From Actinomycetota bacterium (GTDB taxonomy: Bacteria > Actinomycetota > Geothermincolia > Fen-727 > JAQURN01): a stretch of 11,103 bases of DNA. Location: positions 1 through 11,103 of the forward strand of contig JAQURN010000030.1 in the NCBI GenBank assembly GCA_028715585.1, given 5' to 3'. Each line of letters starts with the position of its first letter. Positions within the stretch are counted from its first letter, which is position 1. Under the pieces are notes generated by a model that was not told where the DNA came from, ran no database searches, and saw nothing but the letters and a program-made list of their open reading frames with translations. Position numbers and translations under genes: made by a program. Below are positions 1 through 6,727 of this stretch, one piece after another.

Positions 1-41
1 AGGGTAAAAGAGACAAAGCAGATTCTTCCACCTCGAAGCGG

Positions 42-662
42 ATGGTAGAGAAAGGAAAGTTCTCGCAGTTGATGCGCCGTGATGCGTCAAGTGATGTGAA
101 TCTCGTGAGGAGATGGAAGAGTGGAGAAGTCGAAGCATTTGGGGAGTTAGTCGGGAAATACCAGGATTCCCTTTATAACCTTATTTTCAGGCTTGTGGGC
201 AGAAGGGAAGAGGCGAGGGATTTGACTCAGGAAACTTTTCTCCGCGCATACGAGAATATGGATTCTTTTAAGGCGGGGAGGCCCTTCAAACCATGGCTTC
301 TTAGGATAGGGGCAAACGCGGCAATAGACTACCTCAGACTCCAAGAGAAGGGCGCGGTTTCGTTGGACGCTTGTTATAAAGAGGGGGAAATACCCGACCA
401 CCTGTCTCTGGATGTCTATTCGGGGGGAGAGAAAAGCGACAATCCTGAGGATTTGAGCATTTCCACGCGGATGGTGGAACTTGTGGACGAGGCTCTAGCC
501 AATTTAGACCCGCGTTACAGGGCGGTTTTGATTCTTCGCTATACAGAAGGAATGACATACCGAGAGGTGGGAAAGGTTTTGGGCGTTCCCGTGAGCACCG
601 CCAAGACATGGGAACGCAGGGGCAAAGCTATTCTCTTCGAGGTTTTGAAGGGAGAGATGTAA
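42..662 (+). CDS. ECF-family RNA polymerase sigma factor (sigma-70 group 4, RpoE-like)
   Basis: This protein should direct RNA polymerase to a dedicated set of promoters, usually in response to envelope or environmental signals. Its 206 residues hold the two ECF domains. Region 2 spans about residues 28-100, with the core-binding stretch EEARDLTQETFLRAYENM (56-73) and the -10 recognition helix around PWLLRIGANAAIDYLR (84-99). Region 4 spans about 145-203, with the helix-turn-helix MTYREVGKVLGVPVSTAKTW (171-190). A charged linker of about 45 residues joins them. No sigma-1.1 or region 3 is present, as expected for the family. The next gene starts one base after the stop and looks like the cognate anti-sigma factor. 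The frame has no stop between base 3 and the ATG at 42, and the ribosome site there is weak. The true start could therefore lie left of the window, or at the ATG at 72. The family call is firm; the regulon cannot be read from here. Confidence 0.93.
   Translation: MVEKGKFSQLMRRDASSDVNLVRRWKSGEVEAFGELVGKYQDSLYNLIFRLVGRREEARDLTQETFLRAYENMDSFKAGRPFKPWLLRIGANAAIDYLRLQEKGAVSLDACYKEGEIPDHLSLDVYSGGEKSDNPEDLSISTRMVELVDEALANLDPRYRAVLILRYTEGMTYREVGKVLGVPVSTAKTWERRGKAILFEVLKGEM
649..656 (+). promoter_or_regulatory. Ribosome binding site for the TTG start at 664
   Basis: AGGGAGAG-type Shine-Dalgarno sequence inside the 3' end of the sigma gene, about 7 bases before the TTG at 664. It supports a TTG start and translational coupling of the sigma gene to its probable anti-sigma partner. 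Confidence 0.6.
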
Positions 663-663
663 T

Positions 664-1002
664 TTGGCAGAGGCAAATCTCAAGAATTGGATTCGTTTGT
701 TTGTTCATTCCGCTGAGGGAAAGGGAGGAGCCGCCGGCTTTCGCGAACTAGAGGAGGCATTGCGGATGGTCAGGCGCATCGAGGCTCCAGAGGGTTTGTA
801 CGATTATGTGATGAGAGCAGTGGAGTCACTTTCCAAAGGTTCGAACGAGGGAGAGGAAGAAACCTCTGCCCGCCGATTTTACCCCTGGATTTTTGGTGGC
901 GCGGCGTTGGGGCTTTTCGTAGCGGCGTTTTCAGCCTTGCGGATACTTAGAAGGCGTGGAAAAGGCGAGGGAGAGAAGCTTGCCCCTATAGGCACGGCTT
1001 GA
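664..1002 (+). CDS. Small single-pass membrane protein, probable anti-sigma factor
   Basis: This 112-residue protein has a charged, helical N-terminal part (about 1-60), an acidic linker (60-68), one hydrophobic segment near residues 73-94 (from YPWIFGGAALGLFVAAF) and a basic tail. That is the layout of an N-in membrane-tethered anti-sigma factor that holds its sigma factor at the membrane until a signal releases it. The sequence alone does not identify a known family: no zinc-binding HxxxCxxC motif is present. The call rests on position (one base after the ECF sigma gene) and topology. The start is a TTG preceded by AAGGGAGAG at a good distance; the next in-frame ATG would remove about a third of the protein. 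It could instead be an unrelated small membrane protein. Confidence 0.6.
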   Translation: MAEANLKNWIRLFVHSAEGKGGAAGFRELEEALRMVRRIEAPEGLYDYVMRAVESLSKGSNEGEEETSARRFYPWIFGGAALGLFVAAFSALRILRRRGKGEGEKLAPIGTA

Positions 1003-1017
1003 TGTCTGGAGTTTAGT

Positions 1018-1022
1018 GGGAG
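1018..1022 (+). promoter_or_regulatory. Ribosome binding site favouring the gpsA start at 1031
   Basis: GGGAG lies 8 bases before the GTG at 1031. The upstream GTG at 1016 has a GGAG only 4 bases away, which is too close. This favours 1031 as the gpsA start, though 1016 cannot be excluded. Confidence 0.55.
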
Positions 1023-1030
1023 ATACAAAG

Positions 1031-2116
1031 GTGAACTCAAAAAGCGCGGCAAGAAAAACATTTCCCAACGGTGAATCGCTAGCAATCGTTGGCGCGGGCT
1101 CATGGGGAACCACGCTCGGCCTTGCGCTTGCGGAAAGATTCGACAGCGTTTTGCTCATCGCGAGGAGAGAGCAGGTTTCCCGAAAGATAAACGAGCTTCA
1201 CCTAAACGAGGAATACCTTGGGAAGGTTACCCTGCCGAATAACGTCTTTTCCTCCACTTCACTCGAGGCGGTCAAATTTTCACCTGCCATATTAATAGCG
1301 GTCCCTTCGTCAGGGATGCGCGATGTCGCATCCGCGCTTTGCCAGCTCGAGTGGCGAGAAGGGAAAATGCCCCAGGTTTTGATAGCGACCAAGGGCTTCG
1401 AGAGGCGTACTGGACTTTTAGCAATCGAGGTTTTCGAGGAAGAGGCTTGCTCATCCGATTACCCCATGTGGGGTGAGCCACTGGTAATTTCTGGTCCTTG
1501 TCTTTCCAAGGAAATTTGTCATGGTTTCCCTACCTTAGCCGTTATTGCTGGACGAAAAAAAGATTCCGTTGATTTCTGGAGGGAAAAGCTTTCGTCTAGA
1601 CTTTTAGGATTTATGAGCTTTTATGAGCCCCTTGGCGTTCAGTGCGCAGGGGCGTTGAAGAACGTATATGCCGTAGGATGTGGGATTATGGCTGGCGCCG
1701 GTTTTGGGGCGAACGCCACCGGGCTCCTCGTCTCGAGAGGGCTAGAAGAAACCAGGCTTTTCGTAGAGGCAATCGGCGGCGACCCCCGTGTTATCTGGAC
1801 GCCCGCGGGAGTGGGCGACTTCGTTGCCACGTGTGTATCCTCTGAGAGCAGAAACCATGCCTTTGGGAGGGCAATCGCAAGAGGAAACGCATTGAAAGGG
1901 GTAGGTGGGGTAGCGGAAGGCGCCTCGAGCGCTTTTGAGGCCGTGAAGAGAGCCCGCTCCATAGGTTTTGGGCTTCCTCTTGCCGAGAGAATCGCTGACG
2001 TAGTGGAAGGGAGGGGAAGCATCTCGTCCGTTGTTTCTGCCGTGCTTTCACCCCTGTGCCCTGAGGTTTTTACGCTGACGAAACGAAGGTTAGCCTGCGG
2101 CGCCTCTCTTTGCTAA
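1031..2116 (+). CDS. gpsA: Glycerol-3-phosphate dehydrogenase [NAD(P)+]
   Basis: This cytoplasmic enzyme reduces dihydroxyacetone phosphate to sn-glycerol-3-phosphate, the backbone of phospholipids. From the GTG at 1031 it has 361 residues. The N-terminal Rossmann domain carries the dinucleotide loop GAGSWGTT (21-28), and ATKGFE (119-124) contains the first conserved lysine. SGPCLSKEICHGFPT (154-168) matches the family SGPxxAxE block. The helical C-terminal domain has the catalytic-lysine motif GALKNVYAVGCGIMAG (207-222, Lys210), then NATGLLVSRGLEE (228-240) and GVGDFVATCVSSESRN (260-275), which holds the conserved Asp263 and the substrate-binding SRN. All key residues are present. About 15 residues precede the Rossmann strand, more than in many homologues, so the protein is slightly longer than the usual 330-340. 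Its product feeds the acyltransferase encoded 43 bases downstream. Confidence 0.97.
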   Translation: MNSKSAARKTFPNGESLAIVGAGSWGTTLGLALAERFDSVLLIARREQVSRKINELHLNEEYLGKVTLPNNVFSSTSLEAVKFSPAILIAVPSSGMRDVASALCQLEWREGKMPQVLIATKGFERRTGLLAIEVFEEEACSSDYPMWGEPLVISGPCLSKEICHGFPTLAVIAGRKKDSVDFWREKLSSRLLGFMSFYEPLGVQCAGALKNVYAVGCGIMAGAGFGANATGLLVSRGLEETRLFVEAIGGDPRVIWTPAGVGDFVATCVSSESRNHAFGRAIARGNALKGVGGVAEGASSAFEAVKRARSIGFGLPLAERIADVVEGRGSISSVVSAVLSPLCPEVFTLTKRRLACGASLC

Positions 2117-2148
2117 GGTTTTTGAGCAACTTTTTTAATGTTGCCTCT

Positions 2149-2154
2149 GGAGGT
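2149..2154 (+). promoter_or_regulatory. Ribosome binding site of plsB
   Basis: GGAGGT ends 5 bases before the ATG at 2160. It is a near-perfect Shine-Dalgarno sequence, the strongest in the + strand operon, and fixes the plsB start. Confidence 0.7.
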
Positions 2155-2159
2155 CGAAG

Positions 2160-4655
2160 ATGGATGGATATAAATTGGACGAAGTAGAACTCAAGGAAGC
2201 GCTAAGAAAGGAGCACACAGCTACCCTTGAGGAACAATCCTCTCGTCTTGAGTCCCTTTTTGGCTGGAAACCGGCTCCGATTGAAAAGGTTGCCATTCGT
2301 TTTCTTTCCAAGTTCATGCTTCCCTTGGAGGAGGGTTCATATACCGAGCGTCCTTTGCCGAGCGCGACACATATCGCAAACCTCCATCCTGTTGATGAAT
2401 TCAGCGTTTTTGCCTTGAGGCGCGCGAGCTATTTGAACAAGCTTATCCTTGCCGCGAGACTCAGGAGAGACTCGGGCTTCAACATCGTGGAGATTGGAGA
2501 AGGTGGCGAAAGAAAATCCTCACCAGGGCTTGGTGTGGCTCGGAAACGTACAAGAGGTAAGAGGACTCGTCTGGGGAGGAAGGAATTCGAGAGCCTCGAA
2601 AAACTTATCGAAATTCAAGAGGAGTGTCCCGCCGAAATAACCATAACCCCGATAGCGGTTACAGCACACCAGCTTATTCCAGACGCGCCATCTAACTCTG
2701 TGCTGGCGAAGTTGTGGAGAGCCATGCCTCAGAACCTGGTAAGGAAAGTTTCATCGAGAGTGAGACTTTTAAGGAGTGGCAGTCTCGAGGCTTGCGAGAA
2801 CCTCTCCCTTGGACGCTGGCTTCGAGAATCTTTCCGATCTACCTTTCCTCAACAGGCGGCTAAGTCTTTAAGGATTGAGCTTGCTGGAAGGATTGAATCT
2901 GAATGCAGAGTTTCCTCGGGTCCACCTCGAAGACCACTGTGGGAGGTTAAACGAAAGGTTCTTTCCGACCCGAGGCTTTGTTCTTTCATGGAGTTTTATG
3001 CCCTTTCCGAGGGGCTTTCGAGCGAGGAGGTTATGGAGGAGGCGCTTCGTTATCTCCAGGAGATAGCTTCGGATGTGAGCCTTGGGGTTATGAGGCGATT
3101 CGTGCGTTTCGTTGACTTTCTCTTCGATCACCTTTTTTCCGAGATTGAGGTCAACAGGAAGGGAATGAAATTTTTGAGAGAATGCGAGAATCGAAAGAGG
3201 ATAGTTCTTGTATGCTCCCACAAGAGTTATTTAGACCCACTCCTTTTAGGCTACGCGATGTATCGGTCGGGCATGATGCCCCCGCAGCAAGCTGCCGGAT
3301 TGAACTTGAATTTTTGGCCTGCTGGATGGATTCTAAGGCACTCTGGGGCGTTTTATCTTCCTCGCTCCTTCAAAGGGCGAGAACTTTATAGGGAAGTCTT
3401 TTCGGCTTACGTGAGATACCTCCTTTCCGAAAACTATATAACCGCGGTTTACATAGAGGGCACGAGGAGCAGGGATGGAAAGCTTTCCATGCCAAAACTT
3501 GGTTTTCTCAAGATACTTGCCGATTCGCTCAAATCAGGAGCTTGTGAGGATATCGTCCTGGTTCCAGTTTATCTTGGATATGACAAAGTGCCCGAGGAGG
3601 CAGCGCACGTCAGGGAGATGCTGGGAGGAAAAAAGGTAAGCGAAAGCATCAAGGTTTACGCAAAGTTGTACAAGTCTGTAGGGAGCTACCATGGGCGCGC
3701 TTATGTGAGGGTGGGGGAACCGGTGGAGATGAGAGACTTGCTGGAGAAAGGAGGGCTTCAAGGCATGGCTAATCTCTTGTGCGATGAGATAAACAAGATT
3801 ACTCCCATTTCCCCGAGGTCTTTTGTTGCTTCCGCTTTTCTTTCGCGCACGGATGAGTGGGTGGCGAAGGAGGAAGTGTGGGGTGCCCTGGAAGTCCTCA
3901 TGGCACTTGCCGAGGGGCGAAAAATCCCCTTGGGAATGAGCCAGGAGGAGATTTCCAAATCATTTGAGAGCCTAGTGGCGGAAGGACATCTAACTAAGGA
4001 AGAGAGAGGGGGAAAAGAAGGTTACAAGCTCAAAGCCTCCGGTAGATATTTCCTGGAGTATGCCAAGAATATGTTGATAGCTCACTTCCTCCCCGAGGCA
4101 ATAGTCTCCGCGTCGCTTGTTAGCATTTCCGCGGACGGCACGACCGTGAACGAACAAGCTGTTAGAGAACGTTCGCGTTTCCTGGACTCGCTTTTTGGGT
4201 GTGAATTCGTTTCTATCTCTTCTCCTGAGTGGGAGGCAAGAACAGAAGAGGCGACCCGATGTTTGTGCGAAGTCACCCCTGGCGGCAGTTTGTCTTGGCA
4301 CCGGGAGAGAGCACTTGTCTTTGCTTCCTTGATTCGCTCGAAGCTCGAGGCTTATTATGTGGCGCTTTGCGCGCTCCTCGAGGTTGAACCTGGAGCCAAG
4401 ATGCCAAAAGGGGAATTCATCCAACTTTGTTTTGAAACTCATGAGGAGCTTTTAGGGGAAGGAGTTCTCAAGACGCCCGAGTCAGCATCGAAGCCGAGTT
4501 TTGAATGCGCGATTGAAAAATTTTCCCACGATGGTTTATTAGCGTGTTCCCAGGAGGAGTCTTCCGCCGATACGGTTGGAGATCTAATTGAGAGATTGGA
4601 AGATGGCGGAAGAGGGGAGAAGTTGAAAGAGGAACTGCTCAGCTTCTTGCGCTAA
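2160..4655 (+). CDS. plsB: Glycerol-3-phosphate 1-O-acyltransferase (PlsB type)
   Basis: This enzyme transfers an acyl chain to the sn-1 position of glycerol-3-phosphate, giving lysophosphatidic acid at the inner face of the membrane. At 831 residues it matches the long PlsB/GPAT form (E. coli PlsB is about 807), not the short PlsY. The acyltransferase blocks appear in order. Block I is HKSYLD (354-359), with the catalytic HX4D. Block II is GAFYLPRSFKG (396-406), where the usual RR reads PR but the second arginine is kept. Block III is YIEGTRSRDGK (431-441), which binds the substrate phosphate. Block IV is VLVPVYLGYD (466-475). The N-terminal 340 residues and the C-terminal 300 are family-like helical regions; residues 117-141 form a very basic patch (ARKRTRGKRTRLGRK). 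The gene follows gpsA directly. Its TAA overlaps the stop codon of the convergent gene. Confidence 0.95.
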   Translation: MDGYKLDEVELKEALRKEHTATLEEQSSRLESLFGWKPAPIEKVAIRFLSKFMLPLEEGSYTERPLPSATHIANLHPVDEFSVFALRRASYLNKLILAARLRRDSGFNIVEIGEGGERKSSPGLGVARKRTRGKRTRLGRKEFESLEKLIEIQEECPAEITITPIAVTAHQLIPDAPSNSVLAKLWRAMPQNLVRKVSSRVRLLRSGSLEACENLSLGRWLRESFRSTFPQQAAKSLRIELAGRIESECRVSSGPPRRPLWEVKRKVLSDPRLCSFMEFYALSEGLSSEEVMEEALRYLQEIASDVSLGVMRRFVRFVDFLFDHLFSEIEVNRKGMKFLRECENRKRIVLVCSHKSYLDPLLLGYAMYRSGMMPPQQAAGLNLNFWPAGWILRHSGAFYLPRSFKGRELYREVFSAYVRYLLSENYITAVYIEGTRSRDGKLSMPKLGFLKILADSLKSGACEDIVLVPVYLGYDKVPEEAAHVREMLGGKKVSESIKVYAKLYKSVGSYHGRAYVRVGEPVEMRDLLEKGGLQGMANLLCDEINKITPISPRSFVASAFLSRTDEWVAKEEVWGALEVLMALAEGRKIPLGMSQEEISKSFESLVAEGHLTKEERGGKEGYKLKASGRYFLEYAKNMLIAHFLPEAIVSASLVSISADGTTVNEQAVRERSRFLDSLFGCEFVSISSPEWEARTEEATRCLCEVTPGGSLSWHRERALVFASLIRSKLEAYYVALCALLEVEPGAKMPKGEFIQLCFETHEELLGEGVLKTPESASKPSFECAIEKFSHDGLLACSQEESSADTVGDLIERLEDGGRGEKLKEELLSFLR
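4652..4655. other. Overlapping convergent stop codons
   Basis: The four bases CTAA hold the TAA of plsB (4653-4655, + strand) and the TAG of the toroid gene (CTA at 4652-4654 read on the - strand). The two operons therefore end inside one another with no intergenic space, and I see no strong hairpin with a T-tract on either side. CCAG-GT-CTGG at 4656-4665 is a tiny palindrome, too short to terminate. Confidence 0.9.
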
Positions 4656-5980
4656 CCAGGTCTGGCTCTTATTTCCCGGATGAGCTTTGCGGAAATGGGA
4701 GCTATAGGTAGAGCGGCAAGGTACATTTCGCAAAACAAGAGGAAGAGAATGAGCTCGTCTTTTTGGTTTTTCTCCTGGGGCTCGCTTGAATAGTTTTCAC
4801 TTTTATCTGTTTTCTCGCTATTTTCATTTCTCGAGGAAAGCGCTTTTGGGGATTCGCTTTCTGCCTGGTTTCCCACGACCAAAGGATTGCTTTCGGTTTT
4901 TGGGCTTCCAGATTGGGTCGTTGCCTGGGAGTTTTTACTTACTCCTGCTGGGCTACTAAAGTCGGTTTTATTTCCCGCCTTTTTGGCATTAAGAGGGAAA
5001 GGACATCTCGAGAGTGCTGGGATTGCCTCCGCGGTCATCCACACGGGATTGGAATCGGTGGTGGAAGAGTATTTGATATGTCCATCTTCGCATTGAAGAC
5101 TTTTCAGAAAACTCATGGGGTTCTTGTTGCCTTTGCTCCATTTGGCTGAGGCTGGATCTTCCCCCGCTGCGATAATAGCTTGAATCGCCCAGGAGGTAGA
5201 GGCGCAATTTGAATGCGCGGATTGCCAGCAGAATCCGCCATCGTTTGCCTGACAGAATCGTAAAAAGGAAAGAGCCCTTTTGATGGTGGAGCTTTCCTTG
5301 CTCTCACCTGCTGACATGAGAGCCTGGATTGCGGCAGCGGTATTGTCGGGGTCGCTTGCCCCTCCTGATGAATAACCAAACCCCCCATCGGGGTTTTGTT
5401 GGGACGAAAGCCAGGTTCTCGATAGAGGTGGCAGTTGTTCACCAGCCGCGGCGAGCGCTAGCATTCCCCACATGTGTTCGTTTACGAGACTCCCTATGTG
5501 CCCGTCCGCCCCCATGTTCGATTTTATTTCAGCCACCAGGTTTCTGCCTCCAAAACTATGGGGGTTCGCTTTTGTGGCGCTTACGGCAAGGCACCCTCGC
5601 ATTACTTCCGTGAGGGCTTTCCACCCAGGAGCGGTGGAAGCGAGGAATTCTACCGGTGACTTCCCTCCTTTTCGCACACCATCTGGCTCCTCGCCCGCCG
5701 CCCTGATTGCAAGTATCGCCCAAGCTGTGAGCTGGTCTGAGGAAGCAGTGGCGTTCCCCTCCGAGAATCCGCCATCTAGGCGTTGTTTTCCTCGGAGATA
5801 AGAAAGAGCTAGATTTACCTCGCTTCCTCCGCCTTGTTGTTCTGCCGAGGCAAGGAGGGAGAACAAAGCCATGGAGGAGAGGAAAAGCCAGGTTATAAAG
5901 ACGGCGAGAAGCAAAAGGCAGATTTTTCTAACTTTTGCGGCTCTCTTTTGCGGTTTACCGAGCATTTGTTTCTGGTGCAC
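4652..5980 (-). CDS. Secreted, membrane-anchored prenyltransferase/squalene-oxidase repeat protein (alpha-alpha toroid)
   Basis: This is a 442-residue extracytoplasmic protein. A basic N-terminus and hydrophobic stretch (19-45) form a signal peptide or anchor ending near ASAEQQ. Residues 53-325 hold toroid repeats, each with a helix pair and a DGGF/DGHI turn: GKQRLDGGF (64-72), GADGHIGS (157-164), QQNPDGGFGYSS (194-205), CQANDGGFCWQS (243-254) and QCEDGHIKYSS (297-306). Helices such as TAWAILAIRAAGEEP and TSWAIQAIIAAGEDP recur. A linker rich in Ser, Asn, Lys and Glu (335-408) leads to a C-terminal membrane segment (409-430) and a basic tail. The fold is shared by terpene cyclases and by the alpha domain of transcobalamin. 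The DxDD-like position reads DPDNTA (210-215), and the protein is far shorter than squalene cyclases, so I infer ligand binding rather than catalysis. It lies 3 bases after the S-component gene. The start may be GTG at 5980 or ATG at 5965; neither has a clear ribosome site. Confidence 0.85.
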   Translation of the reverse strand: MHQKQMLGKPQKRAAKVRKICLLLLAVFITWLFLSSMALFSLLASAEQQGGGSEVNLALSYLRGKQRLDGGFSEGNATASSDQLTAWAILAIRAAGEEPDGVRKGGKSPVEFLASTAPGWKALTEVMRGCLAVSATKANPHSFGGRNLVAEIKSNMGADGHIGSLVNEHMWGMLALAAAGEQLPPLSRTWLSSQQNPDGGFGYSSGGASDPDNTAAAIQALMSAGESKESSTIKRALSFLRFCQANDGGFCWQSAHSNCASTSWAIQAIIAAGEDPASAKWSKGNKNPMSFLKSLQCEDGHIKYSSTTDSNPVWMTAEAIPALSRCPFPLNAKKAGNKTDFSSPAGVSKNSQATTQSGSPKTESNPLVVGNQAESESPKALSSRNENSEKTDKSENYSSEPQEKNQKDELILFLLFCEMYLAALPIAPISAKLIREIRARPG

Positions 5981-5983
5981 TTT

Positions 5984-6727
5984 TTAACCATTTATTTTTG
6001 ACGAATCTAGCTTTATTGTTTCCGCCTGGAAGAAAAACCTCGAATGGTACCTTGAAAGTATTTTAATCAGGTCTTCACCGAAGAGAAAGGCAAAGGCAAA
6101 GTTCCCTGCCGCGTGGAGCAGGTCGAACCAGGCGCTTGCGGCATATACGGAAAAGATAGAGGCAAGACTCAAGGGTTTGACGAAGCCAAGCACGAAGTAG
6201 GCATTCACAATCCATCCGTAGAGAAATCCCCATGCCGCGCAATAGATGGAGAGAGGCCACTTCTTGCCAGTGACGGAGCTTTTGCCGCACAAGCCAGACA
6301 CGAATCCGCAGATGCCCCATGCCAACATCTGCCAAGGCGTCCATGGGCCATGCCCCAGGAAGAAATTTGAAAGAAGGGCGGTAGTCGATCCCACCATGAA
6401 GCCAGCAATTGGCCCAAAAACCCATCCGCTTACGATTATGAGGAAAGTGGAAGGTTGAATGCTTGGAAGGGGAGCAAAAAGGATTCTGCCTCCCACGGAA
6501 AGAGCCGAGAGGGCAGCGATTGCTGCTATGGATTTAGAGCTGGATTCCGATTGTTCGAATAGAAGGTAAAAGAATAGGAGGGTGAGCGCGACCGCAATCA
6601 GCGAAAGCATCCCTGCGTTTTCTGCCCACTCGTGCTTTCCAATTCCCAGATATATCCAGTAGGAAGAGAAAAGCACCAGGGCAACGAGCGCGATATTCGA
6701 TTTTTTCTTCACCATCGTCTTTAGCAT
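5984..6727 (-). CDS. ECF transporter S component (substrate-binding membrane subunit), possibly cobalamin-type
   Basis: This integral membrane protein of 247 residues should bind the vitamin or cofactor and toggle in the membrane with the ECF module. The core of about six helices (66-225) has AAIAALSA (68-75), which fits the AxxxA helix contact that S components use to dock on EcfT. It also has the motif run GRILFAPLPSIQPS (80-93), SGWVFGPIAGFMVG (100-113) and SNFFLGHGPWTPWQMLAWG (120-138). From memory, this last pattern is common in S components of actinobacteria and clostridia that neighbour DUF4430 genes. Two additional hydrophobic segments (12-28 and 40-57) precede the core, giving about eight helices instead of six. 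The ATG at 6727 overlaps the ATPase stop and has AGAGG 7 bases upstream. Cobalamin as substrate is inferred from the neighbouring toroid and DUF4430 genes; the S-component sequence alone does not prove it. Confidence 0.88.
   Translation of the reverse strand: MLKTMVKKKSNIALVALVLFSSYWIYLGIGKHEWAENAGMLSLIAVALTLLFFYLLFEQSESSSKSIAAIAALSALSVGGRILFAPLPSIQPSTFLIIVSGWVFGPIAGFMVGSTTALLSNFFLGHGPWTPWQMLAWGICGFVSGLCGKSSVTGKKWPLSIYCAAWGFLYGWIVNAYFVLGFVKPLSLASIFSVYAASAWFDLLHAAGNFAFAFLFGEDLIKILSRYHSRFFFQAETIKLDSSKING

Noticed and set aside
1002..1016. ATG overlapping the stop of the probable anti-sigma gene (TGATG)
   Set aside because: It opens a frame of only four codons ending in TAG and is not in frame with gpsA; no support for a real leader peptide.
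1639..2022. Open frame of 127 codons on the - strand inside gpsA
   Set aside because: It is antisense to the conserved C-terminal domain of GpsA; the Pro/Ala/Ser-rich translation reflects the opposite strand's codons.
2122..2139. Promoter-like TTGAGC and TTTAAT before plsB
   Set aside because: The spacing is only 6 bases, far from the 16-18 needed, so it is not a sigma-70 type promoter.
2126..2144. Inverted repeat GCAAC...GTTGC between gpsA and plsB, with a run of six T in the loop
   Set aside because: The stem is only 5 base pairs, the T-run is in the loop and not after the stem, and a strong plsB ribosome site follows; it is not a convincing terminator.
3990..4442. Open frame of 150 codons on the - strand inside plsB
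   Set aside because: It is antisense to the C-terminal region of a well-supported gene, with a Ser/Arg-rich translation typical of a shadow frame.
4652..5980. Toroid protein as an active squalene-hopene or other terpene cyclase
   Set aside because: It is much shorter than cyclases, lacks an intact DxDD, is exported with a C-terminal anchor, and no isoprenoid genes are nearby.
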